The notes below the pieces were generated by a model that did not search any database, was not told the DNA's origin, and saw nothing but the letters and a program-made list of their open reading frames with translations. A stretch of DNA of 64,000 bases. Origin: Flaccisagitta enflata (taxonomy: Eukaryota > Chaetognatha > Sagittoidea > Aphragmophora). This document shows, piece after piece, positions 16,881 to 27,629 of this stretch; within the stretch, counting starts at the first letter, position 1; each line of letters starts with the position of its first letter. Both the position numbers and the translations under genes were made by a program. The stretch lies in assembly GCA_965153355.1 (NCBI GenBank), contig OZ231126.1:76570001-76634000 (forward strand), in the 5' to 3' direction.

Positions 16881-17019
16881 AGCCAGATGTCACAAGAGTT
16901 TTCCGGTGCTTTGCCATTACAATCCTAAGAGGGCAAATTTGAAGACAAACGATGGATTTGAGCTTTCAGGGCTGATCCCCATGAAACCTGAGAACCGCCA
17001 GGACGATTTTTGGATAACT
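16881..17019 (+). CDS. Candidate extra exon downstream of the IgGFc-binding gene
   Basis: A stretch bounded by a good acceptor (ACACTTTTAG) and a GTATGT donor is open for 139 bases in the frame reading ARCHKSFPVLCHYNP and later NDGFELSGLIPMKPEN. Composition and codon look are coding-like, with two Cys and no low-complexity sequence. It lies 500 bases after the stop of the IgGFc-binding gene on the same strand. It needs a two-base carry-in from a preceding exon, and the last IgGFc exon has no obvious donor that supplies it. It may therefore belong to an alternative transcript or a separate gene. I recognise no domain. Confidence 0.35.
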
Positions 17020-17362
17020 GTATGTTTCTCTTCAATTTTGTTCAGTCCTGTCATGATCCAACCATTCAAAAATATTTCATCAGGCACTTTTTGAGAAAAA
17101 AAATCCAAAATTAACAATTTTTCATCTTATTTTCCATACAGATTTTGTCAGGCAGATAGAAAATTTTTTCTGATGGCATACTTGAATTCCTGATATAATT
17201 GTTTTTCATCTGTTAGGTCATACTGTAAACTTGTCATTTTTTAGCTTCCCTTAAAATATATAGTGTGACCTATCCAATCAAAGGGAATCGCTTAAGGAAT
17301 TCAAAAATGCTGTCAAAAAGATTTTTTACATGTCTAGTAAATTCTGTATGCAAAATAAGTAA

Positions 17363-17955
17363 CAGTGCAAACGAAGATAAAATTTAATGAGTCAACACAT
17401 TCTTTAAGCAATTCTTAATGTCATTAAATAATAATTTTTTGAACTAAAAATAGTTTTATTTATTTTTAGTTATTTCATTTTTGCATGAAAGATAACTGAT
17501 ATCTTACTGAAATGTAAGAAAAATGAAGATAAATAATGCAAAAATTTTGGAGTTATTTGATTTTGCAATCTGAGAAGTCTTGGGTGAAATTCTAAGCCGG
17601 CTTCTAATTTGATAAATTTGCATTTCTAAAGACATAGCCTCATTCTAAAAATATAAAAGAATAAGGCTATGTTCTTAGAAATACAAAAATTTGCATCTGG
17701 ATACAGTTTTAAAATTTCACCTGACTGCTTCTTAAATTCTTGGAACTGTATTTTCACGGAATTCTTGCAAATGAGTGATTGTTTCTGTTTCTCATCAATG
17801 CAATATCAACTTTCTTGGGTTGTATTTATTGTTTAACATTGTTTATGAGAATAATTAAACTAAAAAAAACAAAGTATACCTTGATTTGTTACAATTTAAA
17901 AGAAAAGCAGGTTCTGAATATTTATGGTTGTCTAATGTTGCCTTCGTTTGCACTG
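17363..17955. mobile_element. Palindromic MITE, CAGTGCAAACGAAG ends
   Basis: Ends CAGTGCAAACGAAG and CTTCGTTTGCACTG. The centre near 17650 is a near-perfect hairpin (GACATAGCCTCATTCT / AGAATAAGGCTATGTT). A related copy lies at 13148-13456. Confidence 0.6.
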
Positions 17956-17986
17956 TGACATAAGATGAAAAATAGTTATAAATGGA

Positions 17987-18234
17987 TTTTTAGTCGCATA
18001 CTACGCGACTCAATAAGCCACATTTTGGTCGGTCCGTCGGTCGGTCCGTCGGTCCGTAACAAAACTGTTTAAATGGCTTTTTAATGCATTTTGTATGTCT
18101 CAGAATGGTAGAGATGGAACTTTGTGGAGTAAATAGTCATTTAAAATGTCTTTTTGTAAAATGATGTTTGTCTGTCTGTCTGCCTGACTTTTTTGAAAGA
18201 GCCGACGCACGCGACTTAGGTCTAATGACCTTGT
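17987..18234 (-). mobile_element. Family A element, AGTCGCGTGC subfamily
   Basis: In reverse: ACAAGGTCATTAGACCT start, arm AGTCGCGTGC, GACAGACA and GACCGACC arrays, end TATGCGACTAAAAA. Same 5' end type as the copy at 50948. Confidence 0.6.
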
Positions 18235-19725
18235 TTTTCAAAAACTGCCGATGAAATTGGATCTTGATTCCTGCATGCCAAGACTGTACCAAACTGAAGA
18301 CAAACTTGGAGTCATCCAAACAACGCCCTGGCGGCACCCAGGATCCATATTAGATTGAAATTTGAATGAAGGCCCGAAAGACGTAGGGTTAGTAGGCGGT
18401 CAAGTATACATAACCAAGGAAGTAAGTGAAATGATTAGTCATGAATGTTTACAGGTTAATGTCATGGAAAAGGGTCCGTGGACGGAGTGAAATCCATCAA
18501 TTTTAAAATGTTGAAAATTGAACAAAACCATACATCATCATGTAGCTAGCCTTATATCATGTGTGAATTGATACTTGGATTTTCTTATGAGAGCTCATTT
18601 TTCATACAAATTAGGCCTAATTACACATTTTTTTGCAAACGTACTAATAATAAATTTAATTAGATACAATGAAGAAATCAATATGACAGTCAAATTCTTG
18701 ATGAGTATGTTCAAGCAATCATGTGTGATCATGTTTCTGAATTTTTCAAAAAAATTTTGAGTTTTTTGAAAAAATCTCTATAAGCAGCATTTCTGGCTGG
18801 GTGGGTTGTTGGAGGAAAAAAAATTTTTGCCCAGCTCTGTTTCATGCCAGTGACGAGGCATCTTTAACGGAAGCTTCATGCAAAATTTCAACCAGATCGG
18901 ACAATTATTTCAAATGTTATGCCGTTTTTTCAATTTTTTTTCTGGTAGGTTGGTTGGTCTGTCTGGACTCCTTGGCATTCTTAAAGACACACCAGAATAT
19001 AGGTGAAGAACCCTCTTAATCTAGGTAACAACCATGCAAAATTTCGTTGGGCTAGCTCAAACAGTTTTTGGGATAAGCCAATTTGAATTTTAAGAAAATT
19101 TACTAAATTGAGGCACAAAAGCATCGCGCCTTTGTGTGAGAAGCGCTGTGTGGAAACAAAAAATTAACTACGAGGCTTCGTAGGCGAGCGTTACAATTCA
19201 CTCCCTATTTCAGTACTGATCAACTTTGTAATTTCATTGGGACCAAACGAATAAGAGTTAAGACTTGAAATTTTAGGTGTAGGTACAGAATTTCACTATC
19301 TTTCTCATCATGTAGATGAATTTTTCGTTAATCATGTTACTATGCCTTGACAGAGTATGAATCATAGTGTCACAAGTGTGACACCACCAACGAGGAGCAC
19401 CTTGAATTGTAACGCTCTAGGAAAATTTTGATTTCTCCAAAATGAAATGGAAAAAATCCTTGAAATTTGGAGGAAATGTCATTCAACTAGTTGTTAATGC
19501 AATGACAAAAGAAAAAATGCTTAATGTTTGAACAATCATAAGCTTACAAAAAAACTGCCGGCTTATCTCATCTTGAGAAAATAATGACAGAAAAATGAAG
19601 GGGAAGAGTATCATAATTTATAGTCATTTTTTTTTCGTCCTACAGTTGAGTTATTGACTCCAAATCTTTTGCACATATCAATGGATGGATAGAGATGGCT
19701 TACAAGCTATGGGATAACTCTGCTT

Positions 19726-19885
19726 GACATTTTTTGATTGCTTAAACAAGCTTTTTGCTTACAGGGACAAAATCGGGACAGGCCAAAAAGGCCCTTCTAC
19801 CCCTGTTTTGGACCCCATAGGGGCAGTTGAAGGAGCAAAAATTGGTTTGGCATGACGCACCAGGTAGTTAGGTATGTCACCCAAC
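19726..19885 (+). repeat. Interspersed repeat E, copy 1
   Basis: GACATTTTTTGATTG, AGCCAAAAAGGSCC and GACCCCMTAG blocks are shared in order with 32783-32942. Confidence 0.5.
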
Positions 19886-20095
19886 CTTTGTGACCTTATT
19901 TAATGCAGCAGCAGAAGCGATGACACTTCTACAATGGTGGAGAGTCAGGGTTTCTTGGGCGGACCCCGATGCGCGGAATTAACCTACAGGAACTTTGAGG
20001 CGGTGGGAATCAGTCCACAGTACTAAGCTGAACCACTTAAAAAAACGTTGGCATCGAACTGCATTTTACACATTAGCTACAAAGTAACACAACGT

Positions 20096-20318
20096 TTTTA
20101 GTTGCGGACACACAACTCTATGAGAGGCTTTGTCCGTCCGTCCGTCCGTCCGTCCGTCCGTCCGTCGGTCCGTGGTCATTGAGTTGAAAAGTGGGAAAAC
20201 TCGCACTTTTGATACTTTTTGCAAATGTTTGAGTGTTGGGGGTGGGTTTGGGTGTGGATGGGGGTTGGATGCCCCTGCCCACCCGTCCGCAATGATATTG
20301 TGACCCCGCGTCACTTGT
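20096..20318 (-). mobile_element. Family A element, ACAAGTGACGC subfamily
   Basis: In reverse: ACAAGTGACGCGGGGTCACA start, ATTGCGGACGGGTGGGCAGG, GACGGACG array, end GTCCGCAACTAAAAA. Confidence 0.72.
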
Positions 20319-20436
20319 TATTTCTGTTTTCGTTTGGGTCTCTGTTTATGTTGAATAGTATATTTTAATCCCTTTTCTGACGTATCACAATGTTTATCTT
20401 ATTGATATGCAGATTTGATACTTCGTCTTCCAGAAG

Positions 20437-20471
<35 letters not shown>

Positions 20472-20683
20472 GGAGAAAATCCTGATAGACTGAGGCAAGT
20501 AAACTTAAAGACAAACAAGGTTTCTGTCGCTCTCATCGATGCAATGTGGGAAAGAAACAAATCATCAGTACACAATATCGCAACTATAACAGAAAAAAAC
20601 AAAAAAACAAGAAAACAACTGACACTTCTTAACAATCTGACAATATTTTCTTAAGAAACGGATTGTAATGTTTCAATCATAAA

Positions 20684-23601
20684 ATGACTTCCAAATTACG
20701 ACTCTGCCTTACGATAGTGGTGGTTACATTCGAATTCATCGCTTGGACAAACGGCGAATCATTGCCCCAAAACTCATTTTCCAGCACCCCACCCACAACT
20801 GTTGTACCGTTATACTTGACACATCATTCCAATTTAGCTTTGGCTACCAGTGATGATATCTTTGGCCAAGCAACCCACGAGACATCGGCAAACTCACAAG
20901 AGTCTACAACCGCGTTGAATCGATTTCATGCGATTCTAAAACGCATATCAGCGGCCAAAAGAGGCAAATTAAAAGCAAAAGCATCGTTGTCCACGCCGAC
21001 TACCATTAGGCAAGTTATTGCGAATGGCGGCGCAAGAAATGGAGAAGAAATAACCGCTGAACTGCACTCGGAAAACTTTGATCACTCAACAAACACATTA
21101 AAACCACTGACGGCTCATGCGCGATTACTCGCATCAAGTGGATCACGTATTCAGAATGGACGTGCAGTGGGCTACCGTCCAGTTCAAAATTACACAATGG
21201 AAAGGCGAGAAGAAGGAGGAGGTCTGGCAAACCGGTGGCAAACGTTGATTAGTGAATGGTTGGAAGATCTTTTATCTCAAGCGGACCGAATTCTACCTGG
21301 TGTCATTGCGAGGCCAATAGGTAACGGAAGACTCAATGGCAGGAGACCCAATATTGGTGCAGGGAGGCCAATAAGTGGGGTAAGACCCGCTAGAAGGCCA
21401 AATAATGGAGGACTCAATGGTGGAAGGAGGCCGAATGGTAATGGGAAACCTAATGGTCGGAGGCTTATTGGAAGTGGTAGACCAAATAGTGGAAGGCCAA
21501 ACAGTGGTAGGAGGCCAAATGGTGGTAGGAGGCCAAATGGTGGTAGGTGGCCAAATGGTGGGAGGCCTAATGGCGGTGGCAGGCCTGGCAATGGTGTCAA
21601 GCCAGATGGTAGTGGAAGGCCAAGGCCTCACGGTGGTGGTAGGCCAAATGGTGGTGGCAGGCCAAATGGTGGTGGCAGGCCAAATGGCGGTGGCAGGCCA
21701 AATGGTGGTGGCAGGCCAAATGGTGGTGGCAGGCCAAATGGTGGTGGCAGGCCAAATGGTGGGAGGCCTAATGGCGGTGGCAGGCCCGACGGTTGGGTTC
21801 TAGGAGGTGGATGGCCCTCAAACGGCGGCAGGCCGGATTCTTTTGCACTTCCAAATGATGGCGGTTATGAAATGTTTGCCTCTTTTCATCCGGGACCTTT
21901 TGCCATCAACACCACAACCGGCATCTATTTGACGCTCTCCGATTGGATTGGATGGGCGCTTGATCCGAGGTAAATCAAAATGAAATAAAATTTTTGTAAG
22001 TCTTTGTTCAGCGACATTGGACTTGTGGTATTTACTACGATGAAATGAGAACATTCTCATTCTCATTCTCATGGTTGTATAAAGCGACAATTTTCGAACG
22101 GCTGAAAGTCAAAACGTCCCTTGGCATGCACTTTCATGAAGCTCAATTGTATTTTACTTTATCATTACAAATGTCATTAACCAGCGTGGTGGGAGGACCA
22201 ACGCCGAGTCAAATGCTGCCTCATTGCGATGATGACGATGAAGCGGCGGAAGAGGAGGAAGAAGAGGAGGGAGTATATCAAGAGAGTGGGGTTGACGGAG
22301 ATCAAAACAACGTAGAAGAAACAGCATTCGAGAAAAGGCGATGGGAGATGAGTATACAAATTAAAAGACGAGCCGGACGTCGAAGGTAAATGTATCATTA
22401 TTTTGTACAACGTTGTTTCATTTTTCAGTCTTACAATTCAGTAAGGGATACGTTCCACCAGTCATACAGTTAAACCCCGCTGGAACAAATCTAAGAGTAA
22501 TGGTCAATGGGACCCTAATATGATAGAACAAGGCCGGAAACACGGCTACCGAAGTCGAGTGCGGATGGACAGGGGCAGTGATGAAAAAGGTTTGCCCGAG
22601 CATTTGGGCAGGAGCACCGACGCAAAAGCCGGCCATAACACCAAAAAAGTTGACGCGGACGGGCGGACGGACGGACGAACCGACCGACATAGCGGGTAAA
22701 AGAGTTTCGTGCACGAGACTAAAAACTATCAGTTCTTATATGTTTTTTTAATGTTTTCTATGTTTACAATACACTTTTTTTTTTTTTATAAGAGACAACT
22801 TTTTTGAAATCAGCCTGGGTTTTCTTAAATTTCTGGCTGTTTTCAGCCTGAAATTCTCTTAAACTGTTCTTAATTTCTTCGATGTTTATAAATATATTAA
22901 TTGAATAAAAATACCTTATTTATAACAATTTTATCTTCAACTTGATAATTATCATGATCTTTTTTTACATAATGCCTGATTTCATAGGCATGAAAATAAA
23001 AGAAGCTATTTCTAAAGATAGAAAAACCATATTTCTGAAAAATTTGAGTACAATTCATTTTTTAGATATAAAACCATTTAAAAAAAGTTCTTTTGAAAAT
23101 AACCAAAACTAAATCTCAGCCTGGGCATTTTCTTATTTTGTTCTTAAAATTTTGGTAAATCTCAGGCTCACGTCTCTTATAAACTGGTCTCTTATAAAAT
23201 AAAAAAAGTGTAACCAAAATATGCTTACGCCTTACAGCACATCAAATTTATTGGTCCCTTGATATGCATATGCCGGGTACAACTGTACCCCATCTCATTT
23301 TTCCAGACCCTGCATCATTTCTGAGGATTGGACAGATCAACCATTCAAAGATCAATTTCTGGGAGAATTCAGCGGCGACAAGATTCCGCCTGGATATGAA
23401 ATCAACCCCGGTGGTGGTGGTTGGGGTGGGGGTAATGGCGGTGATGGTGGTGTGGGTGGTGGTGGGGATGGATGGGGAGGAGGAGTAGGAAACAGTGATT
23501 GGATGGTGGAAATGTTGACCGAGAATTCTGAGGAAAATTCTGCTATTGATTCTGATTCTGATGAGCCTTGGGAGGGATTCCTTCCGCCGGCAAGAAAATG
23601 A
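20684..23601 (+). CDS. Secreted RPNGG-repeat (Gly/Asn/Arg/Pro-rich) protein with acidic exon
   Basis: Exon 1 (20684-21969) starts MTSKLRLCLTIVVVTFEF, a clear signal peptide ending near WTNG. About 190 residues of mixed sequence follow, then from roughly residue 205 to 385 many RPNGG/RPNGGG units coded by 18-bp repeats, and a conserved-looking end (FHPGPFAINTTTGIYLTL, LSDWIGWALDP). Exon 2 (22185-22385) joins in frame and is strongly acidic (HCDDDDEAAEEEE) then basic (RRAGRRR). Two last exons can each follow in frame: 22442-22523 (stop TGA) or 23307-23601 (stop TGA, includes a Gly/Trp-rich run and an acidic tail). Repeat proteins of this style occur in extracellular matrices, adhesives or shells; function here is inference. 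If intron 1 is retained, a stop at 21971 and AATAAA at 21984 would give a shorter form. Confidence 0.75.
22442..22523 (+). CDS. Alternative last exon 3a of the RPNGG-repeat gene
   Basis: The acceptor CTTACAATTCAG opens 82 bases that complete the phase-2 codon left by exon 2 and end at TGA. The product SKGYVPPVIQLNPAG resembles the start of the other last exon (SGDKIPPGYEINPGG), so this looks like a partial duplicate of it. A family A repeat starts 5 bases after the stop and may have truncated it. Confidence 0.5.
22528..22730 (+). mobile_element. Family A element with AGTCGAGTGC arm
   Basis: Starts 5 bases after the stop of RPNGG-gene exon 3a. 5' arm AGTCGAGTGC; 3' end GTTTCGTGCACGAGACTAAAAA, so the arm GCACGAGACT differs from other subfamilies yet still nearly matches its own 5' arm. 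Confidence 0.7.
22772..23210. mobile_element. 439-bp TA-flanked MITE, CACTTTTTTT ends
   Basis: Inverted ends CACTTTTTTT...ATAAGAGAC and GTCTCTTAT...AAAAAAAGTG, flanked by TA on both sides, as for Tc1/mariner-type elements. It lies between the two alternative last exons of the RPNGG gene. A partial copy occupies about 23835-24185. Confidence 0.65.
23307..23601 (+). CDS. Alternative last exon 3b of the RPNGG-repeat gene
   Basis: The acceptor CATTTTTCCAG joins exon 2 in frame (AG plus A gives Arg). The exon codes ISEDWTDQPFKDQFLGEF, the IPPGYEINPGG motif, a GGNGGDGG-type Gly-rich run and an acidic tail (ENSEENSAIDSDSDEPWE), then stops. A family A element begins about 20 bases after the stop. 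The skipped interval contains a 439-bp MITE and the shorter exon 3a. Confidence 0.65.
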
Positions 23602-23621
23602 TTTTGTCGTTTCGCTTTAGA

Positions 23622-23821
23622 ACAAGTGACGCGGGATCACAATATTGTTGCGGACGGGTGGATAGGGGCATCCAACCCCCATCCACAGACTCAAACATAC
23701 ACAAGTATCTAAAACTCCCATTTCCCCACTTTTCAACTCAATGACCTCCTACGGACCAAGGGACCAACAGACCAAGGGACCGACGGACAAAGCCTCTTAT
23801 AGAGTTGCGTGTCCGCAAATG
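23622..23821 (+). mobile_element. Family A element, ACAAGTGACGC subfamily
   Basis: Starts about 20 bases after the stop of RPNGG-gene exon 3b. Arms GTTGCGGAC and GTCCGCAA; the last bases are AAATG rather than CTAAAA. Confidence 0.68.
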
Positions 23822-24185
23822 AATTCTTCTTACTTGAATGTGTTCTTAATTTTTTGATGTCTAAAAAGTATATGAATACATAAATTAGTAATGTTCTATA
23901 AATCTTCAGTAATAAGTTGTTCAGTACTTACTAAACTTCAGATATCTTGACAAAATCAAAAAAAAATTAAACATGACTAAAAAATGATAGCCTTTTTCAG
24001 AAAATTACTATTTTTAGAAAAAATTTGAATGAATGTCATTTATTTCATTAAGATACTCAAAATAGAATTTCTTTGCAATTTCTAAATCTGAAACTCAGCC
24101 TGGACATTTTCTTATTTTGTTCTTAAAATTTGGGCAAATCTCAGGCTCATGTCTCTTATAAACTGGTCTCTTATAAGAAGAAAAA

Positions 24186-24285
24186 AACGCTCATTTCCCC
24201 ACTTTTCAACTCAATGATCTACAACAGACCAAGGGACCAAGAGACAAAGCCTCTTATAGAGTTGCGTGTCCGCAAATAAAAAGAA
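24186..24285 (+). mobile_element. Family A element, 3' half, part of a local duplication
   Basis: Repeats the 3' half of the copy at 23622 plus its flank GAATTCTTCTTACT. This shows a segmental duplication, not an independent insertion. Confidence 0.55.
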
Positions 24286-24499
24286 TTCTTCTTACTACGA
24301 TGTGTCTGTGTCTTTGTGCAGCTATGACTCAATGATAACATTATCGATTATTACTTTTTTGAACTACTTATAACATTTCCAAATTGAAACAGAAATATGA
24401 TCAAATTTGAACTTATTCGGTTATTCCAATTACATCTGGTAAAGTGAGCCTGTCAGAGATGAATACTACTCGTAGCTAGTTGTCATAATGTTGCAGCTT

Positions 24500-25600
24500 G
24501 TATAATCGGGAAAAAGTCGGTCTTCGACTTTTTGACATAATTAAAAAGAACATGATTTTCTTATGAAATAACTCTGGCTTTTGATTGACCAAATGTGGCC
24601 GTTTAAGAAATTGATAAGGTAAGTAAACTATATTATTCTCTTTCATTTGATTTTTTTAAGCATGCAAATACAGTGGGGTTCAAGGAATGACAGCCTAAAC
24701 TGGAGGAAGGTATTTAAGTGTCTTTATTTTATTTGACAAACTTGATATTTGAAATATAAGTTGTTCACTTGATGCTTTTGTCCCTGAGTTTTTCGGTTGC
24801 TATGGAAACCAAAATTATTTTTTTGAACATTTATAACAACTAGAATATCAATATTTTGACAAATATTATCAGGGAACATTGCTCAGAATTAAATTTGCTA
24901 CAACTTTCCCACAGTATGTCCTGTAAGAATATTGCTCGTTTAGCCATTGCTAGGGAGCATCATTTAGTGGTTGCTAGGTGTGATGCCCCTTAGCAACGGC
25001 CAAACTAGCAATATTTTTACAGAACATACTGTAGGAAAGTTAGCAAATTGCTCTGAAGCAATATTCCCTAACAATATGTTCAAAATATTGATATTTTAGT
25101 GGTTATAAATGTTTGAAAAAATAATTTTGGTTTCGTAACAATAGGGACAAAAGCATTCAACATTTCAAATATCAAGTTTGTCAAAAAAAATTAAGACACT
25201 TAAATACCTTCCTCCAGTTTAGGCTGTTATTCCACGAACCCCACTGTATAAGAAAAGATGTTTATGAGCATAGTTGCTAATCTGTGAGGGTGTTTTTGGA
25301 TATTCTTGCATGCAGCTCATTTAGCTCAGTTTTTTTTATTTTTTATTCTAGATCCAACAAATGAAAAAAATGTTTGCAACATGTCTGAGCATGCAAATAT
25401 GACAAAGCTTGTCAGTGAGAATAGCTGGTCATCTGTGTGAGTGATTATGAATATCTTCGCTCCTCTAGATCATTTTGGTCGACAAATAAAAAAAAAAATG
25501 CAATGACTGAACACAAAACCTTGGTGGATAGTGGCTAATGCTTACGACTTTTTTCCTCATGGCGATAGCCGACACTACTAGTATAAAATTGCGGAAAGTA
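24500..25600 (+). repeat. Interspersed repeat C, copy split by the 576-bp MITE
   Basis: Matches 14988-15770 on both sides of the MITE, ending with the shared ATGCTTACGACTTTTTTCCTC block (25538). Confidence 0.6.
24671..25246. mobile_element. 576-bp fully palindromic Tc1/mariner-type MITE
   Basis: Ends CAGTGGGGTTC and GAACCCCACTG with TA on each side (24669-70, 25247-48). Nearly the whole element is one inverted repeat (CTGGAGGAAGGTATTTAAGTG and its complement near the other end). No ORF. It interrupts a repeat whose uninterrupted version lies at 15.29 kb. Confidence 0.8.
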
Positions 25601-25797
25601 AATCAGGCTTTTTATCGACCTGATATGACGTTAAGGCCATAACAATACTATGAAGAATGAACAAGTCATTCTTTTATGAAAGCCATTTTTCAAATTTGCT
25701 GACTGTTTGGCCCGTTGGAGGATTCTAACTCCTGAGAAAGGTCGAAAACCTCAGCATCAGAATGGTATCGGTCCTTCTGACATCGATTTCGTCAGTT

Positions 25798-26115
25798 CAG
25801 GCCTATGTATAGTTCCACATCCCCCCCCGTGGGGAGGGGGCAAATAATCAAAGGGTTTGGAGGTGGGGAAGAAAATTTGAGGGCAAAAAAAAAAACAGAA
25901 AAAAAAAATAGAATTTAGGGAAAATAAAACTTTAGGCAGTACCAAATCATAAATACTGATTTGTAAACAACAATTTATCACTATTTAAACCTTAAAAACA
26001 CTGTTTTATTGCTGCATGGGCAAGAAAATCATTCATTTTTTAACGCGACGCGACGCGTCGCTGGGAAGAAAACCAAAGGCAAGGGGGGGGGGGAATAATC
26101 CAAGATCATAGAACT
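25798..26115 (-). mobile_element. Divergent copy of the hAT-like MITE at 38.9 kb
   Basis: In reverse orientation it shares GGTTTGGAG-TGGGGAAGAAAAT, the GCGACGCGTCGC core and G-run blocks with 38909-39234; its ends are degraded. Confidence 0.5.
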
Positions 26116-26674
26116 ATAGCAAAAGTTGTGAATTTCTCTTTGTCCCGCTTACCTTATGTGGAGTGGTTAATTTTAGAACATTTACCATTTTACTTTTCAA
26201 AAAAATCGTTAATCTTCCGTTTTTTTTGCGAGCTTTTTGTAAGACTTAATTTGCATAATGCAGTGGGATAAATTGTTGTGCTGATGTTCTTTGAAATGAT
26301 TTTTATTAATTATTTTTTTTTCATGAAATTGTTCATCAGCTTTCTAAGTAGGCTCTTACATAGTTATTGCTATAACATTGAAGTCTATCCTTACAAATAT
26401 TGTGATTTTCCAACACAAATGACAGCCTTATTGGTAACAAAACTATGAAAGGCATTTTCGATTCCCATTGATATCTATGGGTAACTTCAAGGTCAAAACA
26501 AAAACGGAAGATGATGGAATTTCAAAAAAAGAAAACGCTTATCTTCATGATTTCATGATTTCAAAATTTCGAAGACGATACTGATCTTTTGTTTTTATCA
26601 GGTTTTCCCGTTTGGACGAAGCTATAATTCGAGTAGATTTGGGTTGAAATGTATTTAACACAGCTCTCACCTTG

Positions 26675-27072
26675 CCCTAACGCTAGCTCTGACCCTAACC
26701 CTAACCCTAAAACCACCCCCAACCCCAAACCTTGACCCTAACCCTACCGGGGAGGGTCCTCTAGTCCTACGTTTGTTAATCCTACGCCTCAACAGTCCTA
26801 CGTTTCAATAGTCCTACTATGCAGTAGTCCTACGTTTCAACAGTCCTACTACCCAGTAATCCTTCAAGTCAATAGTCCTAGGTGTCATTTGTCCTACTGC
26901 TTAATGGGTTGTGCACCATCAGTCCTACAGCTTTACAGCTCACTGTAGCAATAATCCCACAGAATATTTTGAGGTAACAAACCAATTTTATTGTGATTTA
27001 TGTGCCATCAGTCCTACAGCTTTATAGCTGACTGTAGCAATAGTCTTGAAGAATATTTTGAGGTAAAAAACT
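26675..27072 (+). repeat. CCCTAA run, 16-bp AGTCCTAC repeats and a 95-bp duplication
   Basis: 26690-26745 holds several CCCTAA and CCCCAA units (complement TTAGGG). 26758-26930 holds degenerate AGTCCTACGTTTCAAT units. 26907-26975 and 27002-27070 are a duplicate (CATCAGTCCTACAGCTTTA...GAATATTTTGAGGTAA). Confidence 0.65.
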
Positions 27073-27119
27073 GACTCAATCAGTCAGTAGACAAAACATG
27101 ATTCTCAATTCTTGCCTCT

Positions 27120-27350
27120 ACTCAGGAAAAAAGTTGAAGTCAGTCTTCGACTTTTTGACATATTCCAGAGACACATGGTTTTCATTTTCTTATATGAAAG
27201 TTTCGGTTCTCGATTGAGCGAATGAGCCATAAGAAGAAATTGATAAAGTAAGTAAATTCTCTTTCATTTGGCGCCAATCAGAATGCTCTACAACAAATAT
27301 TTTTCACATTTTGATTTTTTAAAGATATGTTTAAGAAAAATTCAAATTGA
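27120..27350 (+). repeat. Interspersed repeat C, 5' part, cut by a family A element
   Basis: Matches 14988-15215 and ends where the family A element begins. Confidence 0.55.
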
Positions 27351-27487
27351 TTTTTAGTTGCGGACACGCAACTCTATAAAAGCCTTTGTCCATCCATCTG
27401 TCCGTCCGTCCGTCCATCCATCAGTCCTTCCGTTGGTGTGCACAAGTCGAAAAGTGTGGAAACGCGCATTTCCGCCCCTGCCCACCA
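27351..27487 (-). mobile_element. Family A element, 5' end missing
   Basis: In reverse it ends with hairpin AGTTGCGTGTCCGCAACTAAAAA. It breaks off in the GTGGGCAGGGGCGG block, next to ACAGTGGGTTC, which resembles the TIR of the mariner-like MITE at 24671. It is inserted in a copy of the 15.0-kb repeat. Confidence 0.6.
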
Positions 27488-27629
27488 CAGTGGGTTCATA
27501 TAAAGTATACGACCAACTTTGCTGTATCAATTTATATTCTTTTTTTCATTCTAGTAGGTTTATAAAGTTATAAAATGCGTGTTTCAGGTCTCTATTAAGC
27601 TTCATTAGGATATTTTGATGCTTTGAACA

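Larger units (their letters stand above)
17100..20683. other. Intergenic region, mostly AT-rich
   Basis: Contains the 593-bp palindromic MITE, family A copies at 17987 and 20096, repeat E and a short (GA)n tract at 20430-20470. I see no convincing exon. Confidence 0.55.

Noticed and set aside
21277-21803. Antisense and shifted-frame ORFs over the RPNGG repeats
   Set aside because: Shadow frames of the repeat-coding exon; the sense frame has a signal peptide and consistent splicing.
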